A stretch of 64,000 nucleotides of DNA, taken from NCBI RefSeq assembly GCF_002261355.1, contig NZ_NEVU01000003.1, forward strand, positions 1,674,001-1,738,000, given 5' to 3'. Position numbers and translations under genes: made by a program. Origin of the DNA: Bordetella genomosp. 12. GTDB lineage: Bacteria > Pseudomonadota > Gammaproteobacteria > Burkholderiales > Burkholderiaceae_B. The notes under the pieces were generated by a model, which had not been told where the DNA came from, ran no database searches, and was given only the letters and a program-made list of their open reading frames with translations. Shown piece after piece: positions 28,233-37,190 of this stretch (positions are counted from its first letter, which is position 1; each line of letters starts with the position of its first letter).

Positions 28233-28955
28233 ATGAGCAGATTGCTAGATATCCAGAACCTCTCGGTCAACTACGGCGCGGTCAACGCGCTCAAGGAAGT
28301 GTCGCTGCACGTCGAGCGCCACGAGATCGTGACCATCATCGGCGGCAACGGGGCGGGCAAGAGCAGCATGATGCGCGCGCTCTCGGGCATCGAGAAATCC
28401 ACCGGCCAGGTGCTGCTCGAGGGCCAGGACCTGGCCGGCATCCCCGCGCACCAGCGCGTGGGCCTGGGCATCGCCCATGTGCCCGAAGGCCGGCAGGTCT
28501 TCCCGGACCAGACCGTTCACGACAACCTGCTGCTTGGCGCGTTTCTGCGGCGTGAGCCCCAGGCCGTGCTCGATGCCGAGATCGAAACCTGCTTTGCGAT
28601 GTTCCCGCGCCTCAAAGAGCGGCGCGAACAGTACGCGGGCACTTTGTCCGGCGGCGAGCAGCAGATGCTGGCCATCTGCCGCGCCCTGATGAGCAAACCC
28701 CGCATCCTGATGCTCGATGAGCCCTCGCTGGGCCTGGCCCCGCTCATCGTCGCGGAGATCTTCCGCATCATCCGCGCGCTCAAGGAACAGGGCATGACCA
28801 TCCTGCTGGTCGAGCAAATGGCCAACCAGGCCCTGGCCATCTCCGACCGCGCCTATGTGCTCGAGGTCGGCAGTATCGTGATGCAGGGCAGCGGCCAGGA
28901 ACTGCTGGCCAGCGAACGCGTGCGCCAGGCCTATCTGGGCAAACACAAGCATTGA
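28233..28955 (+). CDS. livF: HAAT ABC transporter ATP-binding protein LivF
   Basis: 240 residues, standard LivF size. Walker A GGNGAGKSS, the GIAHVPEGRQVFPDQTVHDNLLLGA segment, signature LSGGEQQMLAICRALM, Walker B ILMLDEPSLGLAP, and H-loop LLVEQ. It pairs with the LivG half of the preceding fused protein. The gene lies 9 bases after the fusion gene and 11 before the CoA-transferase gene, so transport and metabolism genes are on one message. Confidence 0.95.
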   Translation: MSRLLDIQNLSVNYGAVNALKEVSLHVERHEIVTIIGGNGAGKSSMMRALSGIEKSTGQVLLEGQDLAGIPAHQRVGLGIAHVPEGRQVFPDQTVHDNLLLGAFLRREPQAVLDAEIETCFAMFPRLKERREQYAGTLSGGEQQMLAICRALMSKPRILMLDEPSLGLAPLIVAEIFRIIRALKEQGMTILLVEQMANQALAISDRAYVLEVGSIVMQGSGQELLASERVRQAYLGKHKH

Positions 28956-28966
28956 CGGGACTTAGC

Positions 28967-30157
28967 ATGTCAACCAAACCCCTGAGCGGCATCCGTGTTC
29001 TCGAGCTGGGCCAGCTCATCGCCGGCCCTTTCGCGGCCAAGATGCTGGGCGAGTTCGGCGCCGAAATCATCAAGATCGAGCCTCCCGGCAAGGGCGATCC
29101 CTTGCGCAACTGGCGCCTCATTCATGAGGGCACCTCTGTCTGGTGGCAGGTCCAGTCGCGCAACAAAAAATCGGTCAGCCTGGATCTGCGCCAACCCGAA
29201 GCGCAGGATCTCATCCGCAAGCTGGTGACCGAGGTGGATGTCGTCATCGAGAACTTCAAGCCGGGCACGATGGAAGGCTGGGGCCTGGGCTGGGAAGATC
29301 TGCGCGCCATCAACCCGCGCCTGGTCATGCTGCGGGTCTCGGGCTACGGCCAGACCGGGCCGTACCGCGATCTGCCGGGCTTCGGGGCCATCGGCGAGGC
29401 CATGGGCGGCCTGCGCCACCTGAGCGGCGAACCCGGCCGCACCCCGGTGCGCGTGGGCGTGTCCATCGGCGACTCGCTGTCGGCGCTGCACGGGGTGATC
29501 GGCATTCTGCTGGCTTTGCGTTCGCGCGATGCCACCGGCGTCGGTCAGTGGATCGATGTCGCGCTGTATGAGTCCGTCTTCAACATGATGGAAAGCCTGC
29601 TGCCGGAATACGCCGTCTTCGGTGAAGTCCGCCAGGCCGCGGGCAGCAGCCTGCCGGGCATCGCGCCCAGCAACGCCTACCGCTGCCAGGACAACAAGTA
29701 TGTGCTGATCGCCGGCAACGGCGACAGCATCTTCAAGCGCCTGATGGGCGTGATCGGCCGCCCTGAGCTGGCCGACGCCCCCGACCTGGCCAACAACGCC
29801 GGCCGCGTCAAACATGTCGAAATGCTCGATGCGGCCATTTCGGAATGGACCGGCCGCCATGACCAGGAAACGGTGCTGGCTGCGCTGAATCAAGGCCAGA
29901 TTCCGGCGGGCAAGATCTACGACGTGGCCGACATCGCCGCCGACCCGCATTACCGGGCGCGCGACATGATCATCGACGAGCAGCTTGCCGACGGCACCCC
30001 GATCCAGGTGCCCGGCATCGTCCCCAAGCTGTCCGGCACCCCCGGCGAAATCGCCAGCGCCGCCCCCACCCTGGGCCAACACACCGACGAAGTGCTGGAA
30101 AGCCTGGGCGTGGACGCTCAGCAACGGGCGCAATGGCGCTCGCGCGGGCTCATCTGA
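28967..30157 (+). CDS. CaiB/BaiF family III CoA-transferase
   Basis: 396 residues from the ATG at 28967. Family III CoA-transferase features include MLGEFGAEIIKIEPPGKGDPLRNW, SLDLRQPEAQDLI, ENFKPGTMEGWGL and GFGAIGEAMGGLRHLSGEPGRTPVRVGVSIGDSLSALHG, where D169 is at the position of the catalytic aspartate that forms the acyl intermediate. It would move CoA from a donor such as succinyl-CoA to a carboxylic acid. Known members use oxalate, carnitine, mesaconate, citramalate, and in the human homologue SUGCT glutarate and 3-hydroxy-3-methylglutarate. The lyase gene follows 11 bases downstream. Confidence 0.92.
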   Translation: MSTKPLSGIRVLELGQLIAGPFAAKMLGEFGAEIIKIEPPGKGDPLRNWRLIHEGTSVWWQVQSRNKKSVSLDLRQPEAQDLIRKLVTEVDVVIENFKPGTMEGWGLGWEDLRAINPRLVMLRVSGYGQTGPYRDLPGFGAIGEAMGGLRHLSGEPGRTPVRVGVSIGDSLSALHGVIGILLALRSRDATGVGQWIDVALYESVFNMMESLLPEYAVFGEVRQAAGSSLPGIAPSNAYRCQDNKYVLIAGNGDSIFKRLMGVIGRPELADAPDLANNAGRVKHVEMLDAAISEWTGRHDQETVLAALNQGQIPAGKIYDVADIAADPHYRARDMIIDEQLADGTPIQVPGIVPKLSGTPGEIASAAPTLGQHTDEVLESLGVDAQQRAQWRSRGLI

Positions 30158-30168
30158 GAAAACGCATC

Positions 30169-31092
30169 ATGGACAACACGGGCAAGAAACTCTACATCCA
30201 GGAAGTCGCCCCCCGTGACGGCTTCCAGAACGAACGCCAGTTCATCGACACCGAAGACAAAATCGCCTTCATCGATAAGCTGTCGGCCAGCGGCTTTGCC
30301 AAGATCGAGGTCACCTCGTTCACCTCGCCCAAGGCCATCCCGGCCCTGCGCGATGCCGAAATGGTGATGCACCGCATTCAGCGCAATCCGGACGTGGTCT
30401 ACACGGTGCTGGTGCCCAATGTGCGCGGCGCGCAACGCGCCATGGAATGCAAGGTCGACGAAGTCAATCTGGTGATGTCGGTCAGCGAAACGCACAACCG
30501 GGCCAACCTGCGCATGACGCGCGAGCAGTCGCTCGAACAACTGGCGGAAGTCATTGCGGTCGTGCGCGACAGTGGCATCGCCATCAATGTCTCGCTGTCC
30601 ACCGTGTTCGGCTGCCCGATGCAGGGCGACATCAATGCGTTTGACGTCTACGAGCTGGTGGGCCGCTTCGCTTCCTTGGGCGTCGAGGGCATCACGCTGT
30701 GCGACACCACCGGGATGGCCTATCCCTCGCAGGTCCGCCGTATCTGCGCGGAAACCCGGCGCCTGTTTCCCGGCGTGGGATTGACGCTGCACTTTCACAA
30801 TACGCGCGGCATGGCGCTGGCCAACACCATGGCCGCGCTCGAAGCGGGCATCGACCGTTTCGACGCCTCGCTGGGCGGGCTGGGCGGCTGCCCCTATGCG
30901 CCCGGCGCCAGCGGCAACGCCTGCACCGAAGAGCTGGTCCATATGCTCAACCTCATGGGCTATGACACCGGCATCGACGTCGAGCGGCTGCTGGAGATCT
31001 CCGCCACGCTGCCCGCCCTCGTCGGCCATGACATCCCCAGCCAATTGCTCAAGGCCGGCACGCGCTCGCGTCTGCATCCCCCTCCGGCCTGA
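30169..31092 (+). CDS. HMG-CoA-lyase family enzyme (HNTRG variant)
   Basis: 307 residues from the ATG at 30169. It is a DRE-TIM metallolyase: R16-D17 in EVAPRDGFQNE, metal ligands H208 and H210 in LHFHNTRGMALANT, and catalytic-loop C241 and N250 in GGLGGCPYAPGASGNACTEELV. The segment after the metal histidines is HNTRGMAL rather than the HDTYGQAL of classical HMG-CoA lyase, which is present in the second copy at 43058. The reaction would cleave a 3-hydroxyacyl-CoA such as HMG-CoA or citramalyl-CoA into smaller CoA esters and a keto acid. It is the last gene of the operon. Confidence 0.88.
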   Translation: MDNTGKKLYIQEVAPRDGFQNERQFIDTEDKIAFIDKLSASGFAKIEVTSFTSPKAIPALRDAEMVMHRIQRNPDVVYTVLVPNVRGAQRAMECKVDEVNLVMSVSETHNRANLRMTREQSLEQLAEVIAVVRDSGIAINVSLSTVFGCPMQGDINAFDVYELVGRFASLGVEGITLCDTTGMAYPSQVRRICAETRRLFPGVGLTLHFHNTRGMALANTMAALEAGIDRFDASLGGLGGCPYAPGASGNACTEELVHMLNLMGYDTGIDVERLLEISATLPALVGHDIPSQLLKAGTRSRLHPPPA

Positions 31093-31109
31093 CCCTGCGC
31101 ACAGAGGCC

Positions 31110-31137
31110 GTGGCGGCGTGCCTGAGGGCGCCGCCAC
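31110..31137 (+). terminator. Hairpin ending the catabolic/transport operon
   Basis: GTGGCGGCG (31110-31118) pairs with CGCCGCCAC (31129-31137) with a 10-base loop, 17 bases after the lyase stop. The following bases are AATTGCG, so there is no T-run; placement supports a terminator role. Confidence 0.5.
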
Positions 31138-31200
31138 AATTGCGTAAACTAGAGCGATTCCTCATCCGGCCGGCATCATGCCGGCCCCGCTTTAGCAGCC

Positions 31201-31788
31201 ATGCCTCTCAAACGAATCTGTGTGTATTGCGGCTCCAACGGTGGCCGCCAGCCCGAATACCTCGAACAGGCCCACGCCTTCGGCCAGCAGCTTGCCCAGC
31301 GTGGCATCGGCCTGGTCTATGGCGGCGCGGCCGTCGGCCTGATGGGCGCCGTCGCTGACGGCGCCCTGCAAGCGGGCGGACACGTCATCGGCGTCATCCC
31401 CGAAAGCCTGATGCAGAAAGAACTTGCCCACCGCGGCCTGAGTGAGCTGCACGTGGTGCAATCCATGCACGAGCGCAAGACCATGATGGCCCAACTCGCC
31501 GAAGGTTTTGTGGCGTTGCCCGGCGGGGCCGGCACGCTCGAAGAACTGTTCGAGACCTGGACCTGGGCGCAGCTGGGCATGCACCAGAAGCCCTGCGGCC
31601 TGCTCAACATCGCCGGCTATTACGACGACCTCGCCCGCTTTCTGGACCACACCGTTGCGGAAGCCTTCATGCGGCCGCAACATCGTGCCATGCTGGCGAT
31701 AGAACGCGACGCCGCGACCCTGCTGGACCGCTTTGCCACCTACGAACCGCCCACCGTATCCAAGTGGATCAGCCAGGGCGAACACTGA
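31201..31788 (+). CDS. LOG-family protein (TIGR00730 type phosphoribohydrolase)
   Basis: 195 residues. It shows the LOG motif PGGAGTLEELFETWTWAQLG (about residues 106-125) and the Rossmann-like start ICVYCGSNGG with VYGGAAVGLMGAVADGAL. LOG enzymes release the base from cytokinin nucleotides and, more generally, hydrolyse nucleoside monophosphates to base and ribose-5-phosphate. The bacterial role is often nucleotide salvage or clean-up. It heads a compact four-gene plus-strand group with spacings of 10, -4 and 12 bases. Confidence 0.92.
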   Translation: MPLKRICVYCGSNGGRQPEYLEQAHAFGQQLAQRGIGLVYGGAAVGLMGAVADGALQAGGHVIGVIPESLMQKELAHRGLSELHVVQSMHERKTMMAQLAEGFVALPGGAGTLEELFETWTWAQLGMHQKPCGLLNIAGYYDDLARFLDHTVAEAFMRPQHRAMLAIERDAATLLDRFATYEPPTVSKWISQGEH

Positions 31789-31798
31789 CGCGCACATC

Positions 31799-32377
31799 AT
31801 GACCCAGACCGCCGCCTCGACCACCGCCACCTGCCTGCGCAACTACTTCCATGCCAAGGACGAGAACCGGCCCTGGTACATGGCGCGCGCCTTCGCCCCG
31901 GATGCCCTGCTGGAGATGCGCCTGCACACGCAGGCCATCGCCTTTCCGCCCCAGGCACGCGGGCTGGAGGCCATCACCGACACGCTGGTGCGAAAGTTCG
32001 GGCAAACCTACGAAAACGTCTTCACCTTCTATCTGACCGCGCCGCCCGACGCGGCGGCGCTGGCCGGTTTTTCATGCGACTGGTTCGTGGGCATGACGGA
32101 CAAGGCCAGCGGCGCGGTGCGCGTGGGGGCCGGCCGCTATGACTGGCTGTTCCAGCCCGAGCCCTATCTGGCGCGCCAACTGAGCATCACCATCGATGTC
32201 ATGGAGGTGCTGCCGCCTACCGCGCAGTCCGCCGTACTCGGCTGGCTGACGCAATTACCCTATCCCTGGACCGACGCCGCGCGCATCGTATCGGCCGCCC
32301 CGCCCATCGAGGCGCTGGCGCCCGTCATGCACTGGTTACGCCATCAGACCGCGCCGGCCACTCAGACTCTGCCATGA
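31799..32377 (+). CDS. Uncharacterised NTF2/SnoaL-like protein
   Basis: 192 residues from the ATG at 31799. No named family is clear to me. The start (CLRNYFHAKDENRPWYMARAFAPDALLEMRL) followed by GLEAITDTLVRKF and a strand-rich C-terminal part resembles NTF2-like/SnoaL folds, where a cone-shaped pocket binds small molecules. No signal peptide or membrane segment is seen. Its end overlaps the start of the HAD gene by four bases, so it is translated together with it. Confidence 0.7.
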   Translation: MTQTAASTTATCLRNYFHAKDENRPWYMARAFAPDALLEMRLHTQAIAFPPQARGLEAITDTLVRKFGQTYENVFTFYLTAPPDAAALAGFSCDWFVGMTDKASGAVRVGAGRYDWLFQPEPYLARQLSITIDVMEVLPPTAQSAVLGWLTQLPYPWTDAARIVSAAPPIEALAPVMHWLRHQTAPATQTLP

Positions 32378-33006
32378 AGTACTCCCTCGTGGCCTTCGAT
32401 TTCGATGGCACCCTGGCCGACACCCTGCCCTGGATGGAATCCATCCTGCACGATGTGGCCGAAAAGTTCGGCTTTCGCAAGCCAGACGCCGAAGAGCGCC
32501 TGCGCCTGCGCCAGCACAGCGCCTACGACATCATGAAGCAGCTGGGTATCCCGCTCTGGAAAGCCCCGGCCATCCTCGCCTTCGTACGCCAGGCCATGGA
32601 AGACGCCGTGCCCAAGGTCTCCTTGTTTCCGGGCGTCGACGCCATGCTGCGTGCCGTGCACGGCAGCGGCTCGCGTATGGCCGTGGTCAGTTCCAACTCG
32701 ACCGCCAACGTGCAGCGCGTGCTCGGGCCGGCACTGGCCCCCTTGATCGCCGATTACGCCTGCGGCACCGATCTGTTCGGCAAACCCGCCAAGATCGAAC
32801 ACTTGCTGCGCGACACGCACATCGCCGCCAGCCAGGCCATCCTGATCGGCGACGAAATCCGCGATATCGAGGCCGCCCGCAAGACCGGCGTCGATAGCGG
32901 CGTGGTGGCCTGGGGTTACAACCGTGAAGCGACCCTGCGTGAACATCAACCCGACCTGGTCTTCAGCAACGTGCACGAACTTGCCCGCTCGCTCCTGCCC
33001 GCCTGA
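32374..33006 (+). CDS. HAD-superfamily hydrolase (phosphoglycolate-phosphatase-like)
   Basis: 210 residues. HAD motif I is DFDGTLADT (residues 9-17; nucleophile D9, acid D11), motif II is VVSSNST, and motif IV is LIGDEIRDIEAARKTG. A helical cap follows motif I. Members dephosphorylate small phosphate esters; substrate is not predictable. It overlaps the upstream gene (ATGA) and lies 12 bases before the PPOX gene. With LOG producing ribose-5-phosphate and base, a role in nucleotide or sugar-phosphate clean-up is possible but inferred only from position. Confidence 0.9.
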   Translation: MKYSLVAFDFDGTLADTLPWMESILHDVAEKFGFRKPDAEERLRLRQHSAYDIMKQLGIPLWKAPAILAFVRQAMEDAVPKVSLFPGVDAMLRAVHGSGSRMAVVSSNSTANVQRVLGPALAPLIADYACGTDLFGKPAKIEHLLRDTHIAASQAILIGDEIRDIEAARKTGVDSGVVAWGYNREATLREHQPDLVFSNVHELARSLLPA

Positions 33007-33018
33007 CTCCCGAGCCCC

Positions 33019-33645
33019 ATGACTCCCGATCCGCGCTATCTCGTCACCGATGCGGTGGACCTCGCTCAACGTTATGGAGAGCCTGCGGGGCCATCGCTGG
33101 CCAAAGAGGCCGATCATGTGCATCCGCATTACCGGGCCTTCATCGCCGCGGCGCCCTTTGCCATCCTGGCCACCGCCGGATCAGAGGGATTGGATGCCTC
33201 GCCGCGCGGCGACCCCGCCGGCTTCGTGACCATCGAAGATGACCACACGCTGCTGCTGCCCGACAGGCGCGGCAACAACCGCATCGACAGCCTGCGCAAC
33301 GTGCTCGACGATCCGCGGGTCGCCTTGCTCTTTCTCATCCCCGGCATCGGCGAGACACTGCGCGTCAACGGCCGGGCACAGATCAGCGTGGATCCGGGCC
33401 TGCTCGAGCGCTTCAGCATGGATGGCAAAACGCCGCGTTCGGTGCTCATCATCCATGTCGAGAAAGTGTATTTCCAGTGTGCCCGGGCCATTGTGCGCTC
33501 CGGGCTGTGGGATCCGGCCCGGCAAATTGCCCGCGACACGCTGCCCAGCACCGGCCGCATGCTGGCCGACCTGAGCGCCGGCACCATCGATGGCGTGGCT
33601 TACGACCGCGACTTGCCCGAACGCATGCGCGGCACGCTGTACTGA
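33019..33645 (+). CDS. Pyridoxamine-5'-phosphate-oxidase-like FMN-binding protein
   Basis: 208 residues. The split-barrel PPOX fold is indicated by FAILATAGSEGLDASPRGDPAGFVTIEDDHTLLLPDRRGNNRIDSLRNVLDDPRVALLFLIPG and VEKVYFQCARAIVRSGLW. This is the MSMEG_1061-like subgroup, which binds FMN or F420; the substrate is unknown. It ends the LOG-NTF2-HAD-PPOX group and converges with fmt, only 8 bases between the two stops. Confidence 0.88.
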   Translation: MTPDPRYLVTDAVDLAQRYGEPAGPSLAKEADHVHPHYRAFIAAAPFAILATAGSEGLDASPRGDPAGFVTIEDDHTLLLPDRRGNNRIDSLRNVLDDPRVALLFLIPGIGETLRVNGRAQISVDPGLLERFSMDGKTPRSVLIIHVEKVYFQCARAIVRSGLWDPARQIARDTLPSTGRMLADLSAGTIDGVAYDRDLPERMRGTLY

Positions 33646-33653
33646 GGCCCTGA

Positions 33654-34586
33654 TCAGGGCTGCCAGCCACGCACGAAGACCTCGGCCGGTTGGCGCTTGC
33701 CGCCGGCTTTCTGCAATTCCAGCAGACGCAGCACACCCTGCCCGGTTGCCAGATCCACCCCTTGCGCCGTTGCGCGCACGACCGTGCCGGGCACCGCGGT
33801 GCTGTGCTCGGGCAGCGCCTGCGCGCGCCACACCTTTACCGGCTCGGCCAGGCCGGGCAGCCGCAGGCTCGCGCCGGGCACCGGATTGAAGGCCCGGATG
33901 CGCCGCTCGAGGATCTGGGCGCTTTGGCCGAAATCCAATGCCGCCTCGGCCTTGTCCAACTTGGCGGCGTAGGTCACCCCTTGTTCAGGCTGTTTGCGCG
34001 GCGCGAGCCCGACCAGGTCCGCCAGCGCCGCCACGATGGCTTCGGCGCCCGCTTCGGCCAGGGCGTCGTGTAGAGCGGCGGCCGTGGTCTGGCCATCAAT
34101 GGGCACGACCCGCTCGAGCAGCATATCGCCCGTGTCCAGCCCTTCATCCATCTGCATGATAGTCACGCCGGTACGCTCATCGCCAGCCTCGATCGCCCGT
34201 TGTATGGGCGCGGCGCCGCGCCAGCGGGGCAGGAGGCTGGCGTGAATGTTCAGGCAGCCCCGCGCCGGGAGATCCAGCGTCCAGCGCGGCAGGATGAGGC
34301 CGTAGGCGGCCACCACCATGACTTCCGGTGCGATCTCGGCCAGGCGTGCCTGGATGGCCTGCGCTTCGTCGGGATACCGCCCGTCCAGGCGCAGACTGCG
34401 CGGTTGCGCCACCTCGATGCCGGCCGCTAGCGCGGCCGCTTTCACCGGACTGGGTGTCAGTTTCAGGCCGCGGCCCGCCGGGCGGTCGGGCTGCGTCAAT
34501 ACCAGCGCAACTTCGTGACCCGCGGCCAACAGCGCTTGCAGGGCGAGGCGGGCGAAATCCGGCGTGCCGGCGAAAACGATGCGCAT
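33654..34586 (-). CDS. fmt: Methionyl-tRNA formyltransferase
   Basis: 310 residues from the ATG at 34586 ([20 protein letters not shown]). It formylates initiator Met-tRNA using 10-formyl-tetrahydrofolate. The catalytic region [44 protein letters not shown] is intact, including the Asn, His and Asp residues of the active site, and the C-terminal OB-like tRNA-binding domain follows. def lies upstream on the same strand, the usual partner, but a terminator-like hairpin separates the two. Confidence 0.96.
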   Translation of the reverse strand: MRIVFAGTPDFARLALQALLAAGHEVALVLTQPDRPAGRGLKLTPSPVKAAALAAGIEVAQPRSLRLDGRYPDEAQAIQARLAEIAPEVMVVAAYGLILPRWTLDLPARGCLNIHASLLPRWRGAAPIQRAIEAGDERTGVTIMQMDEGLDTGDMLLERVVPIDGQTTAAALHDALAEAGAEAIVAALADLVGLAPRKQPEQGVTYAAKLDKAEAALDFGQSAQILERRIRAFNPVPGASLRLPGLAEPVKVWRAQALPEHSTAVPGTVVRATAQGVDLATGQGVLRLLELQKAGGKRQPAEVFVRGWQP

Positions 34587-34645
34587 GGGGAAACTTCCAG
34601 AGTTGGGCAAAGCGATATTGTGAAACCGGCGCCGGAAAACACAAA

Positions 34646-34663
34646 GCCCGCCAGATGGCGGGC
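34646..34663 (-). terminator. Intrinsic terminator between def and fmt
   Basis: GCCCGCCA (34646-34653) and TGGCGGGC (34656-34663) form an 8-bp stem. Read on the minus strand, it is followed by TTTGTGTTTTCC, the layout of a factor-independent terminator. It lies 24 bases after the def stop and before the fmt start. Confidence 0.6.
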
Positions 34664-34687
34664 CAGCCTCACGCGGCGAGGCGGGGT

Positions 34688-35200
34688 TCAAGCGCGCAAG
34701 GCTTCGCGCTCGGCCTTTTTCAGGCGGGTCTTGATGCGGTTTTGCTTGAGCACGGACAGGTACTCGACAAAGACCTTGCCGTCGAGGTGATCGATCTCGT
34801 GCTGCACGCAAACGGCCAGCAGGCCTTCGGCCTCGAACTCAAACGGCTGCCCCTGGGCATCGAGCGCCTTGCAGCGGACGCGGGCGGCGCGCTTGACCTC
34901 GTCATACACGCCGGGCACGGACAGACAGCCCTCTTCGTAGACCTGCAGCTCTTCGCTCATCCAGGTGATTTCCGGATTGATGAGCGCGAGCAAGTTCTTG
35001 CCATCTTCGGAGACGTCGATGACGATGACGCGCTCATGGACGTCGACCTGCGTGGCGGCCAGACCCACGCCCGGCGCGTCGTACATGGTTTCGGCCATGT
35101 CCTTGACGAGCTGGCGGATGCGGTCATCCACGACCGCGACCGGCTTGGCCACCTTGTGCAGGCGAGGATCGGGATAACGAAGGATGGGAAGCAAGGCCAT
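34688..35200 (-). CDS. def: Peptide deformylase
   Basis: 170 residues from the ATG at 35200. All three deformylase motifs are present: GVGLAATQ (motif 1), EGCLSVPG with the metal cysteine (motif 2), and HEIDHLDGK with the two metal histidines (motif 3). It removes the N-formyl group from new proteins using Fe2+ or a similar metal. It partners functionally with Fmt encoded downstream. An in-frame upstream start at 35224 is less likely because [21 protein letters not shown] is the usual deformylase start. Confidence 0.97.
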   Translation of the reverse strand: MALLPILRYPDPRLHKVAKPVAVVDDRIRQLVKDMAETMYDAPGVGLAATQVDVHERVIVIDVSEDGKNLLALINPEITWMSEELQVYEEGCLSVPGVYDEVKRAARVRCKALDAQGQPFEFEAEGLLAVCVQHEIDHLDGKVFVEYLSVLKQNRIKTRLKKAEREALRA

Positions 35201-35306
35201 GGAAAAGTCGAAATTACCGAACAATGATGCGTAGACTCATATGATAGTTCATCAGAAACCGGATTTCTAATAGTTTTCAGCTAAGCCCCGCATAGACCTT
35301 GCCCGC

Positions 35307-36545
35307 TCAGGTCACGGCCGCGCGCTGGCGAAACTGCGGCTGGTCCCAGGCCCGCGTATCCAGCACGTCGCGCAAGACCTCCACCGCGTCCCATACATCG
35401 GCGTAGCCCACATACAAAGGCGTCAGGCCAAAACGCAGCACCTCGGGCTCGCGGTAATCACCGATCACCCCGCGCGCGATCAACGCCTGTATGACGGCAT
35501 AACCTTCCGGATGCCGAAAACTCACATGACTGCCACGCCGGGCATGCGCCTCGGGCGTGATGAGCGCAAGCGGGTGGTCGGCGCAACGCTGGCGTACCAG
35601 GGCGATGAACAAATCGCTCAGCGCCAGGGACTTGCGGCGCACGTCGGCCATGTCGGCCTGCGCGGCGATATCCAGCCCGCACTCGACCAGCGCCAGCGAG
35701 GTGATCGGCTGCGTCCCGCACAGATAGCGGCGCACGCCCTCGGCCGGTTCGTAGCGGTCCAGCATGGCAAACGGCCGCTTGTGGCTCCACCAGCCCGACA
35801 GCGGCTGCCAGAATGTATTCTGGTGGCGCGGCGCCACCCACAGAAAGGCCGGCGCGCCCGGCCCGCCGTTGAGGTATTTATACGTGCAGCCCACCGCAAA
35901 GTCCGCCCCATCGGCCGACAGCGCCAGCGGCACCGCCCCGGCGGCGTGGGCCAGATCCCAGATAACCAGCGCCCCGCAGGCATGAGCCTGCGCCGACACC
36001 GCCGCCATGTCGTACATGGCGCCGCTGCGGTAATTGACGTGCGACAGCACCACCACGGCCACATCATCGGTCAAGGCATCGGCCAGCGACAGTTGGTCGT
36101 CGATCAGGCGCAAGGCATAGCCCTGATCGAGAAAATCCATCATCCCCTCGATCATGTACAGATCGGTCGGAAAATTATCGCGCTCGGAAACGATGACCTT
36201 GCGGCCTGCCTGGGTGCGCAAAGCGGCCGCCAATACTTTGAACAAATTGAGCGAGGTACTGTCGGTGACCACGACCTCCTGCCCCGCCACGCCCAAAAGC
36301 GGCGCGAGCTTGGCTCCCAGCCTGACCGGCAAATCGAACCAGCCAGCGGTATTCCAGCTGCGGATCAGATCCTGCCCCCATTGCTGCGCCACCACGGCCG
36401 CCGCGCAGGCATCAGCCGCGCGCGGCTTGGCGCCGAGTGAATTGCCGTCGAGATAGAGCACCCCAGGCGGCAGTTCAAACTGTTGTTTCAAAGGCGCCAG
36501 GACATCGGCCCGGTCCGCCGCCACGCATTCGTCACGGGTATGCAT
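35307..36545 (-). CDS. kynU: Kynureninase
   Basis: 412 residues from the ATG at 36545 ([26 protein letters not shown]). It is a PLP enzyme that cleaves kynurenine to anthranilate and alanine in tryptophan breakdown. Characteristic parts are [32 protein letters not shown], and the PLP lysine in [19 protein letters not shown]. KynA and KynB, the other enzymes of the pathway, are not in the window. A divergent Lrp/AsnC regulator 142 bases away is most likely its KynR-type activator. Confidence 0.95.
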   Translation of the reverse strand: MHTRDECVAADRADVLAPLKQQFELPPGVLYLDGNSLGAKPRAADACAAAVVAQQWGQDLIRSWNTAGWFDLPVRLGAKLAPLLGVAGQEVVVTDSTSLNLFKVLAAALRTQAGRKVIVSERDNFPTDLYMIEGMMDFLDQGYALRLIDDQLSLADALTDDVAVVVLSHVNYRSGAMYDMAAVSAQAHACGALVIWDLAHAAGAVPLALSADGADFAVGCTYKYLNGGPGAPAFLWVAPRHQNTFWQPLSGWWSHKRPFAMLDRYEPAEGVRRYLCGTQPITSLALVECGLDIAAQADMADVRRKSLALSDLFIALVRQRCADHPLALITPEAHARRGSHVSFRHPEGYAVIQALIARGVIGDYREPEVLRFGLTPLYVGYADVWDAVEVLRDVLDTRAWDQPQFRQRAAVT

Positions 36546-36687
36546 TGCTGATCCGTAAAAGCTGCTCGAGAAGGCTTTCATACTAGCAGCGGGCCCGGTC
36601 GCCTGCATTGCAAACTTCCCATGACATCGGCGCTGTTATGCACGATTATTCGACTCATTGGAGACAAAACCGCAGGAATTGCTAAAA

Positions 36688-37152
36688 ATGACGCTGGATT
36701 CGATAGACCTGAAAATAATCGCCCTGCTGCGGCAAGAGGGACGGCTGAGCAATCAGCACCTGGCCGAGCGGGTGGCGCTGTCGCCCTCGGCCTGCCTGCG
36801 CCGGCTGCGCACCCTGGAAGAAGGCGGCGTCATCCTGGGCTATCAGGCGGTCGTCGACCCGCGCCACACAGGCCAGGCGTTCGAGGCCATCGTCCATGTC
36901 AGCCTGGATCAGGCGCAGCCGCACTGGCATGAGGCTTTCGTGGCCCAACTGGCCGGCTGGCCCGAGGTCCACGAAGCCAGCATCGTCACCGGCGCCAGCA
37001 ACTACATCCTGCAAGTCCGCACCGAGGATCTGGCGGCATTCTCGACGTTCGTCGTGGACAAACTCAACCGCGCGCACGGGGTGCGCGAGATCTGCTCGCA
37101 TATCGTGATGCGCAAAGTCAAAGCGCCAGGCCAGCCTGCCACATTGCGTTGA
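36688..37152 (+). CDS. Lrp/AsnC-family regulator, probable KynR
   Basis: 154 residues from the ATG at 36688 (an in-frame TTG at 36658 is less likely). The N-terminal winged helix is MTLDSIDLKIIALLRQEGRLSNQHLAERVALSPSACLRRLRTLEEGGVILGYQAVVD. The C-terminal RAM effector domain includes SIVTGASNYILQVRTEDL. It is divergent from kynU with 142 bases between. In Pseudomonas and Burkholderia, kynR has the same placement and activates kyn genes in response to kynurenine, so I infer the same role here. Confidence 0.88.
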   Translation: MTLDSIDLKIIALLRQEGRLSNQHLAERVALSPSACLRRLRTLEEGGVILGYQAVVDPRHTGQAFEAIVHVSLDQAQPHWHEAFVAQLAGWPEVHEASIVTGASNYILQVRTEDLAAFSTFVVDKLNRAHGVREICSHIVMRKVKAPGQPATLR

Positions 37153-37190
37153 CAGGCCGTCCTGGCGCCCGAGCCCTCAGGCGTGAGCCC

